Origin: Hafnia alvei
GTDB taxonomy: Bacteria > Pseudomonadota > Gammaproteobacteria > Enterobacterales > Enterobacteriaceae
Reading direction: 5' to 3'
Length of the DNA stretch: 64,000 nt
Assembly (NCBI RefSeq): GCF_964063325.1
Contig: NZ_OZ061315.1
Coordinates: 2,914,001-2,978,000, forward strand
Position numbers and translations under genes: made by a program. This document shows, one piece after another, positions 25,134 to 34,820 of this stretch (positions are counted from its first letter, which is position 1; each line of letters starts with the position of its first letter). The notes below the pieces were generated by a model that did no database searches, was not told where the DNA came from, and saw only the letters and a program-made list of their open reading frames with translations.

Positions 25134-25802
25134 ATGCAGTTTGATTGGAGCGCCATTTGGGACGCTATTCCTATCCTGCTCGAAGGGGCCAAGCTGACGC
25201 TGTGGATTTCAGTGGTCGGTTTGCTTGGTGGCTTAGTTATCGGCTTAGTGGCAGGTTTCGCCCGCGCCTATGGCGGCTGGTTAAGCAACCACATTGCGCT
25301 GGTCTTCATTGAGCTCATTCGCGGCACCCCTATCGTGGTGCAGGTAATGTTCATCTACTTCGCACTGCCGATGATGCTGCAGGCTTTCATGCCGGTTCGC
25401 ATTGATCCGCTCACCGCCGCAGTGGTCACCATTATGATCAACTCCGGCGCGTACATTGCTGAAATCACACGTGGCGCAGTGCTCTCTATTCACAATGGTT
25501 TTCGTGAAGCCGGTTTGGCCCTTGGCCTCTCTAAACGCGATACCCTGCGTTATGTCATCATGCCGTTGGCATTACGCCGCATGCTGCCACCGCTGGGCAA
25601 CCAGTGGATCGTCAGCATCAAAGATACGTCTCTGTTTATCGTCATCGGCGTTGCCGAACTGACCCGTCAGGGACAAGAAATTATTGCCGGTAACTTCCGC
25701 GCAATGGAGATTTGGAGCGCAGTCGCGGTGATTTATTTGATCATCACATTGGCACTGAGCTACGTATTACGTCGTCTGGAAAGAAGATTGAAAATAATAT
25801 GA
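25134..25802 (+). CDS. glnP: Glutamine ABC transporter, permease
   Basis: Inner-membrane permease of the HisMQ family that passes glutamine from GlnH to the cytosol. 222 residues (E. coli 219). About five membrane segments; the typical LIRGTPIVVQVMFIYFALPM follows the second, and the cytoplasmic EAA loop EAGLALGLSKRDTLRYVIMP contacts GlnQ. AGGAG stands nine bases before the ATG. Stop and glnQ start overlap (ATGA), so expression is coupled. The ERIC element lies upstream between it and glnH. Confidence 0.96.
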   Translation: MQFDWSAIWDAIPILLEGAKLTLWISVVGLLGGLVIGLVAGFARAYGGWLSNHIALVFIELIRGTPIVVQVMFIYFALPMMLQAFMPVRIDPLTAAVVTIMINSGAYIAEITRGAVLSIHNGFREAGLALGLSKRDTLRYVIMPLALRRMLPPLGNQWIVSIKDTSLFIVIGVAELTRQGQEIIAGNFRAMEIWSAVAVIYLIITLALSYVLRRLERRLKII

Positions 25803-26521
25803 TTGAATTTAAACATGTTGATAAAAGCTTCGGTCAGACTGCGGTACTGCATGACATTAACCTGAATATTAATCAGGGCGAAGTGGTGGTTATTATCGGG
25901 CCATCGGGCTCAGGAAAATCAACGTTGCTGCGTTGCATCAACAAGCTGGAAGAGATAAGCGCGGGTCAGCTGATTATCGACGGCATGGACGTAAGCGATC
26001 CTAAAGTCGACGAGCGTTTGATCCGCCAAGAAGCTGGCATGGTTTTCCAACAGTTTTATCTGTTCCCACACCTCACAGCGCTGGAAAACGTGATGTTTGG
26101 GCCAATCCGTGTTCGTCACATGAAGAAAGACGATGCGGAAAAACGCGCACGCGAGCTGCTGGCGAAAGTGGGCTTGTCGGAACGTGCCGATCACTATCCG
26201 TCTGAGCTTTCCGGCGGTCAGCAACAACGTGTGGCAATTGCCCGTGCGCTGGCGGTTAAACCGAAAATGATGCTGTTTGATGAACCCACCTCTGCGCTCG
26301 ATCCAGAACTACGTCATGAAGTCCTGACGGTGATGAAGGATCTGGCTGAAGAAGGTATGACGATGGTTATCGTTACTCATGAAATCGGCTTTGCGCAGAA
26401 AGTAGCATCGCGCTTGATTTTCGTCGATAAGGGCCGTATCACCGAAGACGGTGAGCCTGACGCGTTGATCACCAACCCGCCAAGCGATCGTCTGCGCGAA
26501 TTCCTGCAGCACGTTTCATAA
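25799..26521 (+). CDS. glnQ: Glutamine ABC transporter, ATP-binding protein
   Basis: ATPase of the glutamine importer, 240 residues as in E. coli. Walker A GPSGSGKST is near residue 35, signature motif LSGGQQQRVAIARAL, Walker B MLFDEPTSALDPE, switch His in VTHEIGFA. The reading frame continues 29 codons upstream inside glnP, but ATG 25799 overlaps the glnP stop in the usual ATGA arrangement and gives the family N-terminus MIEFKHVDKSFG. Last gene of the operon, followed by a strong terminator. Confidence 0.97.
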   Translation: MIEFKHVDKSFGQTAVLHDINLNINQGEVVVIIGPSGSGKSTLLRCINKLEEISAGQLIIDGMDVSDPKVDERLIRQEAGMVFQQFYLFPHLTALENVMFGPIRVRHMKKDDAEKRARELLAKVGLSERADHYPSELSGGQQQRVAIARALAVKPKMMLFDEPTSALDPELRHEVLTVMKDLAEEGMTMVIVTHEIGFAQKVASRLIFVDKGRITEDGEPDALITNPPSDRLREFLQHVS

Positions 26522-26541
26522 AACCTCATTACGCTAGGTAC

Positions 26542-26570
26542 AAGGGCGCTCATCCAGCGCCCTTTTCTTT
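26542..26570 (+). terminator. Rho-independent terminator of glnHPQ
   Basis: Stem AAGGGCGCT / AGCGCCCTT with a five-base loop and TTTCTTTTAT after it. Confidence 0.88.
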
Positions 26571-26773
26571 TATGTAAATCTGATTACCACCTCGATTACG
26601 CACGAATCGCTCACGAATACTCAGCAAAATCTGCTCGTTATTCCTATACTTAAGGTTATAACGCTCACGCTTCCCCGCTATCGGCAACGGTAAGCGAGGG
26701 GTTGATATCCAATATCGTCACCCAAAGTCCCATCACCAAGTCCTGTTTTCCGCTTGTTTAATGGAGCTTTTTT

Positions 26774-28996
26774 ATGTCACAGGGAGCCCGCCTTATCCCC
26801 TCTTTTACTCGATACCTCGTTTTACTGATCGTTCTCTTATTCTCATGCTCAGCCAGCGTGAATGCCGTTGAACCTAAAAAAGAAACGGATCCCAAAACGG
26901 CCTATTCAGCATTAGCTGACATTCTGTCTGACGCCACCAGCCGCGATGCGCTGATTGCTGAACTGCGTGACAGTGCCAAAACCGGCAAACCGTTGGCAGA
27001 AAAAAGTGCCAGCACTGTCCCTGCTGAAACCCGCGACGAAACCTTTGCTGACCAGCTAGACTCCAGCATTCAAGGATATCTCACCGTTGCGCAAAGCAAA
27101 TTGGAACGGTTAATCACGGCACTGAAATCGCCGCCGCATAAGGCGTTTAATCCGCAAACGTTTTGGCCTGCCCTCACCCACTTCCTGTTCACCGTCGCCG
27201 TAACCTTTGCGCTATTTTTAGCAATTCGTTTTTTTGCCACGCCGTTTTATAAGCGGATTGGCAGTTGGGGACACAAAGCGCGTGAGAAGCGAGCAGACTG
27301 GGCACGACGCCCAACCGCAATTATCAGCGCGTTCATTATTGATTTACTGATCTTGCTATTTTGTGTCACCGCCGGAAATATCATCGCGACCGCCTTTGGT
27401 ACCAACAGTCCGGTAACGATGCGCCAGCAAGCCCTTTTCCTGAACGCCTTTGCCCTGATTGAATTTTTCAAAGCCATATTGCGCCTAATATTCGCGCCCA
27501 AATTTGACTATCTGCGCCCGTTTCCTTTTAGCGACGCAACCGCAAAATATTGGAATACGCGGCTGGCATGGCTGAGCGGCCTCATCGGTTATGGGCTGAT
27601 GGTGGTGGTGCCTATTATTCAGGTGCAGCTCGGGGCTTCATCTGCCGTGCTGGTGAACTTCTGCATTATGTTGGCTCTGACCGTTTATGCTATCGGCCTG
27701 ATACTGGTCAACCGCCTACGGATACAGAAAGAAATTACCGCGCTCGGTAACCGCTCGCTGGCCTTTTTCGGCGTTTTTTTGCACGCGCTTTCGCACATTT
27801 GGCATATTCTGGCCATCGTCTATTTTCTGGTTCTGTTTTTACTTTCACAGTTCGATCCTGGCAACAGCCTCGCCTTCATGATGAATGCCACGATTAAAAG
27901 CCTGATCGTCGTTGGCTCTGGGGCGCTTATTTCAGGTCTGCTCACCCGCTGGATCTCGCGCCGCATCACGCTGCCTGCCGACATCAAGCTCAAATACCCG
28001 ATGTTAGAACGGCGTGTAAATTCCTACATTCCTAGCGCGCTGCAAATCATGCGGTTTATCGTGGTGGTGGCGATCCTGCTGTTCCTGCTCGACGCATGGC
28101 ACATATTCGGCCTTCGCGCTTGGCTAGACTCGCCAACGGGTGAAAAAATCATCGGTGGTTTGATTCATATTCTGCTGATCATGTTTATTGCCGTGCTGGG
28201 ATGGACGCTGCTCGCCAGCGTGATTGAACATCGGCTCAGCCTTGAAATGGACAATCCGAAGCATCCCGGCGCACGCGAACGTACGCTGCTGACGCTATTT
28301 CGCAACGTGTTATCCATCGTGATTACCACGATTACCGTGATGATTATTCTGTCACAAATCGGCATTAACATTGCGCCACTGCTGGCGGGCGCAGGGGCAC
28401 TGACGCTTGCCGTCAGCTTCGGTGCGCAAACGCTGGTTAAAGACGTGATCAATGGCATATTCATCCAGTTTGAAAACGGTATGAATACCGGTGAATACGT
28501 CACTGTATTCGGCATTACCGGCACCGTCGAGCGCATGACTATTCGCTCTATCGGCCTGCGGGACGATTATGGCGTTTATCATCTGGTGCCCTACTCGTCG
28601 ATCACGACCGTTGCCAACTATGCCCGTGAATTCGGCGTATATCGCGCCAACTACGTGATTAGTCGCGATGAAGATATTGAGAAAGCCAATGAGGTGTTGA
28701 AACAGGCGGTTGCTGAATTACGCGAAGATCAGCGTTTAAAAAGCTTACTCATTGGTGAGCCCGCATTTAACGGCGTAGTGAAATTGGATGATGTGTCATT
28801 TACCCTACGCACGACAATCCGCACCGTTGCACTGCAGCAGTGGACGATTCAATATGCGTTAGACAAACTGGTGAAAGAGCATTTCCAGCGGGCGGGATTT
28901 AAAACGCCGCATCAAAATGTTCAAATCAGCTACGCGGCAGCGGAGCAACAGGCTTTGTTGCCACCGCATAACGACGCCAATAGCGTTGAAAAATAA
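26774..28996 (+). CDS. ybiO: Mechanosensitive channel of the MscS superfamily, YbiO type
   Basis: Large MscS-family inner-membrane channel that releases solutes on hypo-osmotic shock. 740 residues against 741 in E. coli YbiO. An N-terminal signal-like segment (residues 10-30, LVLLIVLLFSCSASVNA) and a polar periplasmic region are followed by many membrane segments from about 125 on. The MscS pore helix and beta domain lie at about 530-620: LAGAGALTLAVSFGAQTLVK, then NGIFIQFENG and GTVERMTIRSIGLRD. A C-terminal alpha/beta domain ends the protein. It lies between glnQ and rlmF as in E. coli and converges on rlmF. Confidence 0.93.
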   Translation: MSQGARLIPSFTRYLVLLIVLLFSCSASVNAVEPKKETDPKTAYSALADILSDATSRDALIAELRDSAKTGKPLAEKSASTVPAETRDETFADQLDSSIQGYLTVAQSKLERLITALKSPPHKAFNPQTFWPALTHFLFTVAVTFALFLAIRFFATPFYKRIGSWGHKAREKRADWARRPTAIISAFIIDLLILLFCVTAGNIIATAFGTNSPVTMRQQALFLNAFALIEFFKAILRLIFAPKFDYLRPFPFSDATAKYWNTRLAWLSGLIGYGLMVVVPIIQVQLGASSAVLVNFCIMLALTVYAIGLILVNRLRIQKEITALGNRSLAFFGVFLHALSHIWHILAIVYFLVLFLLSQFDPGNSLAFMMNATIKSLIVVGSGALISGLLTRWISRRITLPADIKLKYPMLERRVNSYIPSALQIMRFIVVVAILLFLLDAWHIFGLRAWLDSPTGEKIIGGLIHILLIMFIAVLGWTLLASVIEHRLSLEMDNPKHPGARERTLLTLFRNVLSIVITTITVMIILSQIGINIAPLLAGAGALTLAVSFGAQTLVKDVINGIFIQFENGMNTGEYVTVFGITGTVERMTIRSIGLRDDYGVYHLVPYSSITTVANYAREFGVYRANYVISRDEDIEKANEVLKQAVAELREDQRLKSLLIGEPAFNGVVKLDDVSFTLRTTIRTVALQQWTIQYALDKLVKEHFQRAGFKTPHQNVQISYAAAEQQALLPPHNDANSVEK

Positions 28997-29004
28997 TCGG
29001 TAAG

Positions 29005-29031
29005 AATGCCTCTCCTATTTGGAGAGGCATT
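29005..29031. terminator. Hairpin between convergent ybiO and rlmF
   Basis: Perfect 11-bp stem AATGCCTCTCC / GGAGAGGCATT with loop TATTT, between two convergent stop codons. T runs are weak on both sides, so it is a bidirectional terminator of moderate quality. Confidence 0.65.
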
Positions 29032-29047
29032 AAAGATTCCGTGGAAA

Positions 29048-29995
29048 TTAGCGGATTTTACGCTTGTTCTCTGGCAAGAACGTCCATGCGATAAAGCGGC
29101 TGACTTTTTGTCCTTGTGACATTTCAATAGTGCGAACGTCCAGCGCTTCCACCTCTTCCAAGGCTTCATAAATTGCGGGCAGGTTCTCCTGACGAGAAAC
29201 CAGGCTGGTAAACCACCCCACCTGCTTGGCAAAAGATTCGCTCTCTTCAATCATTTTGGTGATGAACGCAACCTCACCGCCTTCACACCACAGCTCACCG
29301 GCTTTTCCGCCAAAGTTGAGCACCGGCGCGCTGGCATCACGACCCAAGTTAGTCAGTTTACGGCGGGTACCGCTCAGCGCATCTTCCGCAGAACGGTGGA
29401 ACGGTGGATTACACATCGTAGCTGCATAATGCTCGCCGCTCTTAATCGCCCCTTTTAGGATTTTATTGGGGTCTTGCTGCTGACGCAGACGGATATTTTT
29501 TGCGGCTTCTGGATTTGCCTTGATGACGGCACCCGCTGATTTTAATGCGACAGCATCAACCTCAGTTCCGGTAAAACGCCAGCCATACGCGTGTTGGCCA
29601 ATCAGTGGATAAATACAGTTTGCGCCAACGCCAACATCAAGAATGCACACATTCTGTCCGCGGGGGATCTGGTAGCCGTGATCTGCCGCCAGCACATCGG
29701 CCAAGTAATGCAGATAATCTGCACGGCCTGGGATCGGTGGGCACAGATAGCCTTCGGGGATATCCCAGTGTTCAACCTGATAAAAATGCTTCAGCAATGC
29801 ACTGTTTAACGCTTTAACCGCCAACGGCTCGGCAAAATCAATGCTGTCATCCCCCCATTGATTACGAGAGACAAACGCTTTTAGCTCCGGCGACGTTTCG
29901 CATAATGCAGGGAAATCATAACGTTCACGATGAAGGTTACGGGGATGCAAATTGGTTTTCTGTGCAGGAAAGTTCTTTTTCTTTGGATTTTTCAT
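29048..29995 (-). CDS. rlmF: 23S rRNA (adenine-1618-N6) methyltransferase
   Basis: SAM-dependent enzyme that methylates N6 of A1618 in 23S rRNA. 315 residues (E. coli 308). A basic N-terminus (KNPKKKNFPAQKTNLHPRNL) precedes the family start LHPRN. The SAM-binding motif I is ILDVGVGANCIYPLIG, and the catalytic N6-methyltransferase motif is CNPPFHRSAEDA. FIAWTFL near the end is typical of the family. Converges on ybiO, matching the E. coli order glnQ-ybiO-rlmF (formerly ybiN). Confidence 0.95.
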   Translation of the reverse strand: MKNPKKKNFPAQKTNLHPRNLHRERYDFPALCETSPELKAFVSRNQWGDDSIDFAEPLAVKALNSALLKHFYQVEHWDIPEGYLCPPIPGRADYLHYLADVLAADHGYQIPRGQNVCILDVGVGANCIYPLIGQHAYGWRFTGTEVDAVALKSAGAVIKANPEAAKNIRLRQQQDPNKILKGAIKSGEHYAATMCNPPFHRSAEDALSGTRRKLTNLGRDASAPVLNFGGKAGELWCEGGEVAFITKMIEESESFAKQVGWFTSLVSRQENLPAIYEALEEVEALDVRTIEMSQGQKVSRFIAWTFLPENKRKIR

Positions 29996-30234
29996 TCGGC
30001 GATTTCGATCAACGTTAAGACATCATGAGTGTATTCCCCCTATACGCTTTGCCGCCTAACGGCCGCAAGCATCGTCGGTCAGAGGAATAAAATAGGGAAA
30101 TTAGCCGGAGTATACCCTAAATGGCTGGCGTTGCGTTAAGGCGCAGAGCCAACACAGCCACACCGATAGCACCAATCTTCACCTATTTATACTGTAAGCT
30201 GTTGCTAACTCTGTTCAATGCGTAAGGATGTCAT

Positions 30235-30870
30235 ATGTCTTCACCCTTTGAGTATTACAGCTACCAGCCTCGCCAGGGGCATGGATTAAGCCACGATCCG
30301 CTTAATGCCATTATTGGCCCTCGCCCCATTGGCTGGATTAGCTCAATCAGCGCCGATGGCAAACACAATCTGGCTCCCTACAGTTTTTTCAACTGCTTCA
30401 GCTACCATCCACCGGTGATTGGTTTCGCCAGCAGCGGCTGGAAAGACAGCGTGGCAAACATTAATGAAACCGGCGAATTTGTCTGGAATCTGGCGACGAT
30501 GGAAACGGCGGAAGCCATGAACCAAAGCTCGGCGGCACTCCCTCGCGGGGAGGATGAATTTATATTTTCCGGCGTGAATATGCTGGCCAGCCAGTGGGTA
30601 AAAGCCGCACGCGTGGCGGAAAGCCCAGTGAACTTTGAGTGTAAACTGACGCAGTGTATTCAGCTGCAAGACCAATATGGCCAGCCATTTGATTCATGGT
30701 TGGTATTAGGAGAAGTCATTGGTATTCATATCGCGGAAAACCTACTCGACGCTCAGGGCGTATATCAAACCGCAGCGGCAAAGCCTATTTTGCGAGCCGG
30801 AGGCCCATCAGCCTACTATGCTATCAGTGATGAAAACCGCTTTGATATGTTCCGGCCGATAATAAAATAA
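30235..30870 (+). CDS. Flavin reductase-like FMN-binding protein
   Basis: 211-residue protein of the flavin reductase-like, FMN-binding split-barrel family (DIM6/NTAB type). Conserved features are the N-terminal IIGPRPIGWISSISADG, the NLAPYSFFNCFSYHPPVIGF segment that contacts the flavin, and NINETGEFVWNLAT. Such proteins bind FMN and reduce it or use it in an oxidoreductase; the natural substrate is unknown. Stands alone between divergent rlmF and pdeN, at the junction between the gln block and the yej block. Confidence 0.85.
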   Translation: MSSPFEYYSYQPRQGHGLSHDPLNAIIGPRPIGWISSISADGKHNLAPYSFFNCFSYHPPVIGFASSGWKDSVANINETGEFVWNLATMETAEAMNQSSAALPRGEDEFIFSGVNMLASQWVKAARVAESPVNFECKLTQCIQLQDQYGQPFDSWLVLGEVIGIHIAENLLDAQGVYQTAAAKPILRAGGPSAYYAISDENRFDMFRPIIK

Positions 30871-31159
30871 AACGTTTCAGCCGGTTAAAAAAGACACAAT
30901 TAGATATATGAAGCCTTTTATATTAAATATATTTGGCTTCAGCAAGTTAGCTAAATCGAGGGTTACTGTTCATCACTATAATTCACATTAAATATACATT
31001 TTTAATTAATCCCCTCGCAATCGAATTATTCATATCAAAAAGAAATATCCCTGTATTTATTAATGGAAATATCATATTTTCTGTTTAGAAAAATCCTAAT
31101 CTATAGCGACAGGTGTTCCGAAAATTATTCAGGACCCGAATTTATCCAGGAACAGCGGC

Positions 31160-32752
31160 ATGGTGTTACCCTCAGCCTTGTACAGAAAGCCCGTTTCAGC
31201 ATCATTACGTATCTTGATATCAACATTAGTTGCGGCTCTGGTTGCTATCATTTTCATTATTCTGGCTGGGCATGCCATACAGCACCAACGCCAAAACCAG
31301 CAGTATGAATTGGCAAAAACGGGGCTGATGTACGCCACACATTTGGCTGATGATTTAGACCAAAAGATGGTCTCACTCCTTCCTCTTACCGCGCTCGACT
31401 GCGAGAGTATTGTAGATACCTTAGCCAGCAAAGCCGTATTCAGCGGCGGTGTTCGGGCCTATATTCTGGTTCGAGACGGCATTGCCGTTTGTTCAAGCGT
31501 CACCCATAGCATGTCAGCACCGGCATCAAAAATTTATCCCAAGATTGACCTGAATCGTGATTCAGACATGGTGCTACAGCAGGGAACGCCGCTGGTTCCC
31601 GACCGCCCCGTGATTGCATTTTGGCACTCTATCGGTGATGGAACCCGCACCGGCGTGTTGCTGACGCTGGATATCAATCCCGCGCCCTATATGCTGTTTT
31701 TTAGTCGTGAACGTACTATTTCGGGCCTCGCGCTAACCATAAAAGATCGCGCTATCAGCACCTTTGAGCCCAAAATCGTTGCTGAAAGCGCGCTGCCTGC
31801 TCATCCCGACATTATTATGCAGGACAAAAAGAACCGCTTTACCTTCCGCCTTTATGGCAGCCCTTTATCAGCAGGCGACATAGGCCTGCTCGGCCTAGTC
31901 ACCTTGCTCGTCGCCATGGTTGCGTGGCTGATCACCTTCTATGTGCTATCGCAGCAAAGACGACTCGATCGTGACATTTTGCAAGGGATCAAGCGCGGCC
32001 AGTTTTTCCTTGTTTACCAGCCAGTGATCCACTCAGAGACTCTGCTACCGGCAGGATTTGAAGCGCTGGTGCGCTGGGAACACCCTAAACTCGGGTTGGT
32101 TCCTCCTGATGAGTTTATCCCCTATTGCGAATCTGAAGGGCTTATCGTTCGTTTGACCCAGCACATTATGGAACTGGCGGCTCATGACGCGCACCGGCTG
32201 ATCGATGTCGTGCCTAAAGGTACCAAGTTAGGGCTGAATATTTCTCCTCTGCATATGACGCTAGACAGTTTTAAAACCGACGTGCGCCATTTCCTCGATC
32301 TGATGCCCACCGAGCATTTCATACCGTTGTTTGAAATTACCGAACGCAGCATGGTGCAAGACGGCGGCGCTGAGAAAATTTTCGATTGGTTGCACTCTTC
32401 AGGCATTGAGCTGGCCATTGACGATTTCGGCACCGGCCACAGTGCGCTGATTTATCTCCAGCGCTACAAAATTGATTATTTGAAAATAGATCGCGGCTTT
32501 GTGAACTCTATCGGCCTAGAAACCGTCACCGCGCCGGTTTTAGATGCGGTTCTGGAGCTGGCACAAAAGTTAAAACTACAAATCGTTGCCGAAGGAATAG
32601 AAACCGAGGAGCAGGCAGAATACCTACGCCAGCGCCATGTAGACTATTTACAGGGTTATCTCTTCAGCCGCCCGATTCCGTTAGAACAACTGCGCGATTA
32701 CTATCAACTGCGTGATTGTTCTCAAATGCACGTCAACGGCGAGTCGGTCTAA
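31160..32752 (+). CDS. pdeN: Cyclic-di-GMP phosphodiesterase with CSS sensor domain
   Basis: Membrane-bound EAL-domain enzyme that hydrolyses c-di-GMP to pGpG, lowering adhesion signalling. 530 residues (E. coli PdeN/Rtn 518). Membrane segment at about 17-38, periplasmic CSS-motif sensor domain (about 40-240) with the redox-sensitive CSS in GIAVCSSVTHS, second membrane segment at about 243-266, then a cytoplasmic EAL domain with FEALVRWEHP, the metal-ligand segment EITERSM, DDFGTGHSALIYL and KIDRGFV, and AEGIET. Catalytic residues look complete, so it should be active. AGGA lies eight bases before the ATG. Directly upstream of yejA, as in E. coli. Confidence 0.93.
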   Translation: MVLPSALYRKPVSASLRILISTLVAALVAIIFIILAGHAIQHQRQNQQYELAKTGLMYATHLADDLDQKMVSLLPLTALDCESIVDTLASKAVFSGGVRAYILVRDGIAVCSSVTHSMSAPASKIYPKIDLNRDSDMVLQQGTPLVPDRPVIAFWHSIGDGTRTGVLLTLDINPAPYMLFFSRERTISGLALTIKDRAISTFEPKIVAESALPAHPDIIMQDKKNRFTFRLYGSPLSAGDIGLLGLVTLLVAMVAWLITFYVLSQQRRLDRDILQGIKRGQFFLVYQPVIHSETLLPAGFEALVRWEHPKLGLVPPDEFIPYCESEGLIVRLTQHIMELAAHDAHRLIDVVPKGTKLGLNISPLHMTLDSFKTDVRHFLDLMPTEHFIPLFEITERSMVQDGGAEKIFDWLHSSGIELAIDDFGTGHSALIYLQRYKIDYLKIDRGFVNSIGLETVTAPVLDAVLELAQKLKLQIVAEGIETEEQAEYLRQRHVDYLQGYLFSRPIPLEQLRDYYQLRDCSQMHVNGESV

Positions 32753-32982
32753 AGAAGCTCGTTGGCATAGAAAACCGAACAAAAAGTGCAATGAATTGAA
32801 ACTTTTATCCCTTGCTTGGCATAACATTGCTATTCTTGGTACATCCGCAGGGTTGCGGAGCATTCAGTGGCGTAAAACGCGGTAGTCACACATATCGCTG
32901 CACCGCGCATCCATTGATGATCTGATTGATATGTCATATATGTCTAGAGCCTTCTAGGCGTTAAGCAGGAGCTAACACATTC

Positions 32983-34809
32983 ATGTACTCGCGCCTTCTG
33001 AAGACCTTGTGCACGGTGGTTCCCATTGTGGCCGCCTTCAGTTTCAACCTTCGCGCCGACGTCATTAACGAAAGCTACGCTTTTGCTATTTTAGGTGAGC
33101 CCAAATACAGCAGTGACTTTACTCACTTCGACTATGTGAATCCCGCCGCGCCCAAGGGTGGCGATATTACGCTTTCTGCGCTGGGTACCTACGACAATTT
33201 CAATAGCTACGCATCACGCGGCCACCCTGCGGTACGCGCCAATCAACTGTACGACACGCTGTTTACCAATTCTGCCGATGAAATTGGCAGCTACTATCCG
33301 CTGATTGGCGAAACCGTACGCTATGACGATAAGTTCAGTTGGGCAGAGGTCAACATTAACGCCGACGCGCGTTTCCAAGACAACTCCCCGATCACCGCGC
33401 AGGACGTCCAGTTCAGCTTTAATAAATTTATGACCGAAGGCGTGCCGCAATATCGGATCTACTACCAAGGCGTAAAAGTTAAGGCGATTTCACGATTAAC
33501 CGTACGCTTTGAACTTCCTAAACCCGATAAAGAGATGATGCTCAGCCTGATTGGCGGCTTAAAAGTGATGCCAGAGAGCTTCTGGAAAAACCACAAGCTA
33601 TCCGAACCGCTCAATACGCCGCCGCTCGGCAGTGGCCCGTACCGTATTTCTGATTATCGCCTCGGTCAGTTCGTCACCTACGCGCGGGTCACTAACTATT
33701 GGGCGGCTAATCTGCCGGTCAACCGCGGCCAATATAACTTCGACACCATCCGCTACGACTATTATCTGGACGACAAAGTGGCCTTAGAGGCCTTCAAAGC
33801 AGGCGCTTTTGACTTCCGCATGGAAACATCGCCAAAAAACTGGGCGACGCAGTATACCGGTGGAAACTTTGCCAAAAACTACATTGTAAAATCCGACGAA
33901 ACCAACCAGTCTGCGCAGGATACACGCTGGCTAGCCTTCAATACTCAACGTCCTATTTTTAGCGATAGGCGAGTGCGTGAAGCAATTTCATTGGCGTTTG
34001 ACTTCGAATGGATGAATAAAGCGCTGTATTACGATGCCTATCAGCGAACCAACAGCTACTTCCAAAATACCCAATATGCCGCGCGCGGCTATCCTGACTC
34101 GGCGGAGCTGGCATGGCTGGCACCGCTGAAAGGCAAAATTCCGGCGGAAGTGTTCAATCAGGTTTATCAACCTGCGGCCACCGACGGTAGCGGCAACGAC
34201 CGCGACAATCTACTGAAGGCCACCAAGCTGTTAGAAGATGCGGGTTGGACGATAAAAGACCAGCAGTTGGTCAACAAAACTACGGGTAAACCGTTTGTCT
34301 TTGAGCTGTTACTGCCAAGCAGCAGCAATTTCCAATACGTCATGCCGTTTAAACACAATTTGGAGAAGCTCGGTATCACAATGAACCTGCGTGAAGTCGA
34401 TACCTCGCAATACAGCAACCGCGTTCGATCTCGTGATTTTGATATGTTCCCTACCGTATACGGCGGCATGAACTATCCTGATCCTTCGCTGAAAATTCTT
34501 TGGCGCTCGGACTACATCAGCTCAACGTGGAACAGCGCGGGCGTGCAGGACCCCGCCGTCGATAGCCTGATCGATAACATCATTAGCCATCAGGGTCAGC
34601 CAGACGCCCTACTCTCGCTCGGACGCGCCTTAGACCGCGTGCTGACGTGGAATTACTACATGCTGCCGATGTGGTATTCCAACCACGACCGAATCGCCTA
34701 CTGGGATAAATTCTCAATGCCGGCTCTGCGCCCGGCATACGACCTCGGCTTCGATACATGGTGGTATGACATCAACCGTGCGGCGAATCTACCGCAGCAA
34801 CGGCGTTAA
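32983..34809 (+). CDS. yejA: Peptide / microcin C ABC transporter, binding protein
   Basis: Periplasmic binding protein of the YejABEF importer, the uptake route of microcin C and related peptide-nucleotides in E. coli; its physiological substrates are oligopeptides. 608 residues (E. coli 604). The signal peptide (MYSRLLKTLCTVVPIVAAFS) is cleaved near LRA-D. The SBP family 5 fold follows, with the family segment FDYVNPAAPKGGDITLSALG and LGSGPYRISDYRLGQFV. First gene of a tightly spaced operon; yejB starts 12 bases after it. Confidence 0.95.
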   Translation: MYSRLLKTLCTVVPIVAAFSFNLRADVINESYAFAILGEPKYSSDFTHFDYVNPAAPKGGDITLSALGTYDNFNSYASRGHPAVRANQLYDTLFTNSADEIGSYYPLIGETVRYDDKFSWAEVNINADARFQDNSPITAQDVQFSFNKFMTEGVPQYRIYYQGVKVKAISRLTVRFELPKPDKEMMLSLIGGLKVMPESFWKNHKLSEPLNTPPLGSGPYRISDYRLGQFVTYARVTNYWAANLPVNRGQYNFDTIRYDYYLDDKVALEAFKAGAFDFRMETSPKNWATQYTGGNFAKNYIVKSDETNQSAQDTRWLAFNTQRPIFSDRRVREAISLAFDFEWMNKALYYDAYQRTNSYFQNTQYAARGYPDSAELAWLAPLKGKIPAEVFNQVYQPAATDGSGNDRDNLLKATKLLEDAGWTIKDQQLVNKTTGKPFVFELLLPSSSNFQYVMPFKHNLEKLGITMNLREVDTSQYSNRVRSRDFDMFPTVYGGMNYPDPSLKILWRSDYISSTWNSAGVQDPAVDSLIDNIISHQGQPDALLSLGRALDRVLTWNYYMLPMWYSNHDRIAYWDKFSMPALRPAYDLGFDTWWYDINRAANLPQQRR

Positions 34810-34820
34810 GAGGTGTTCTG

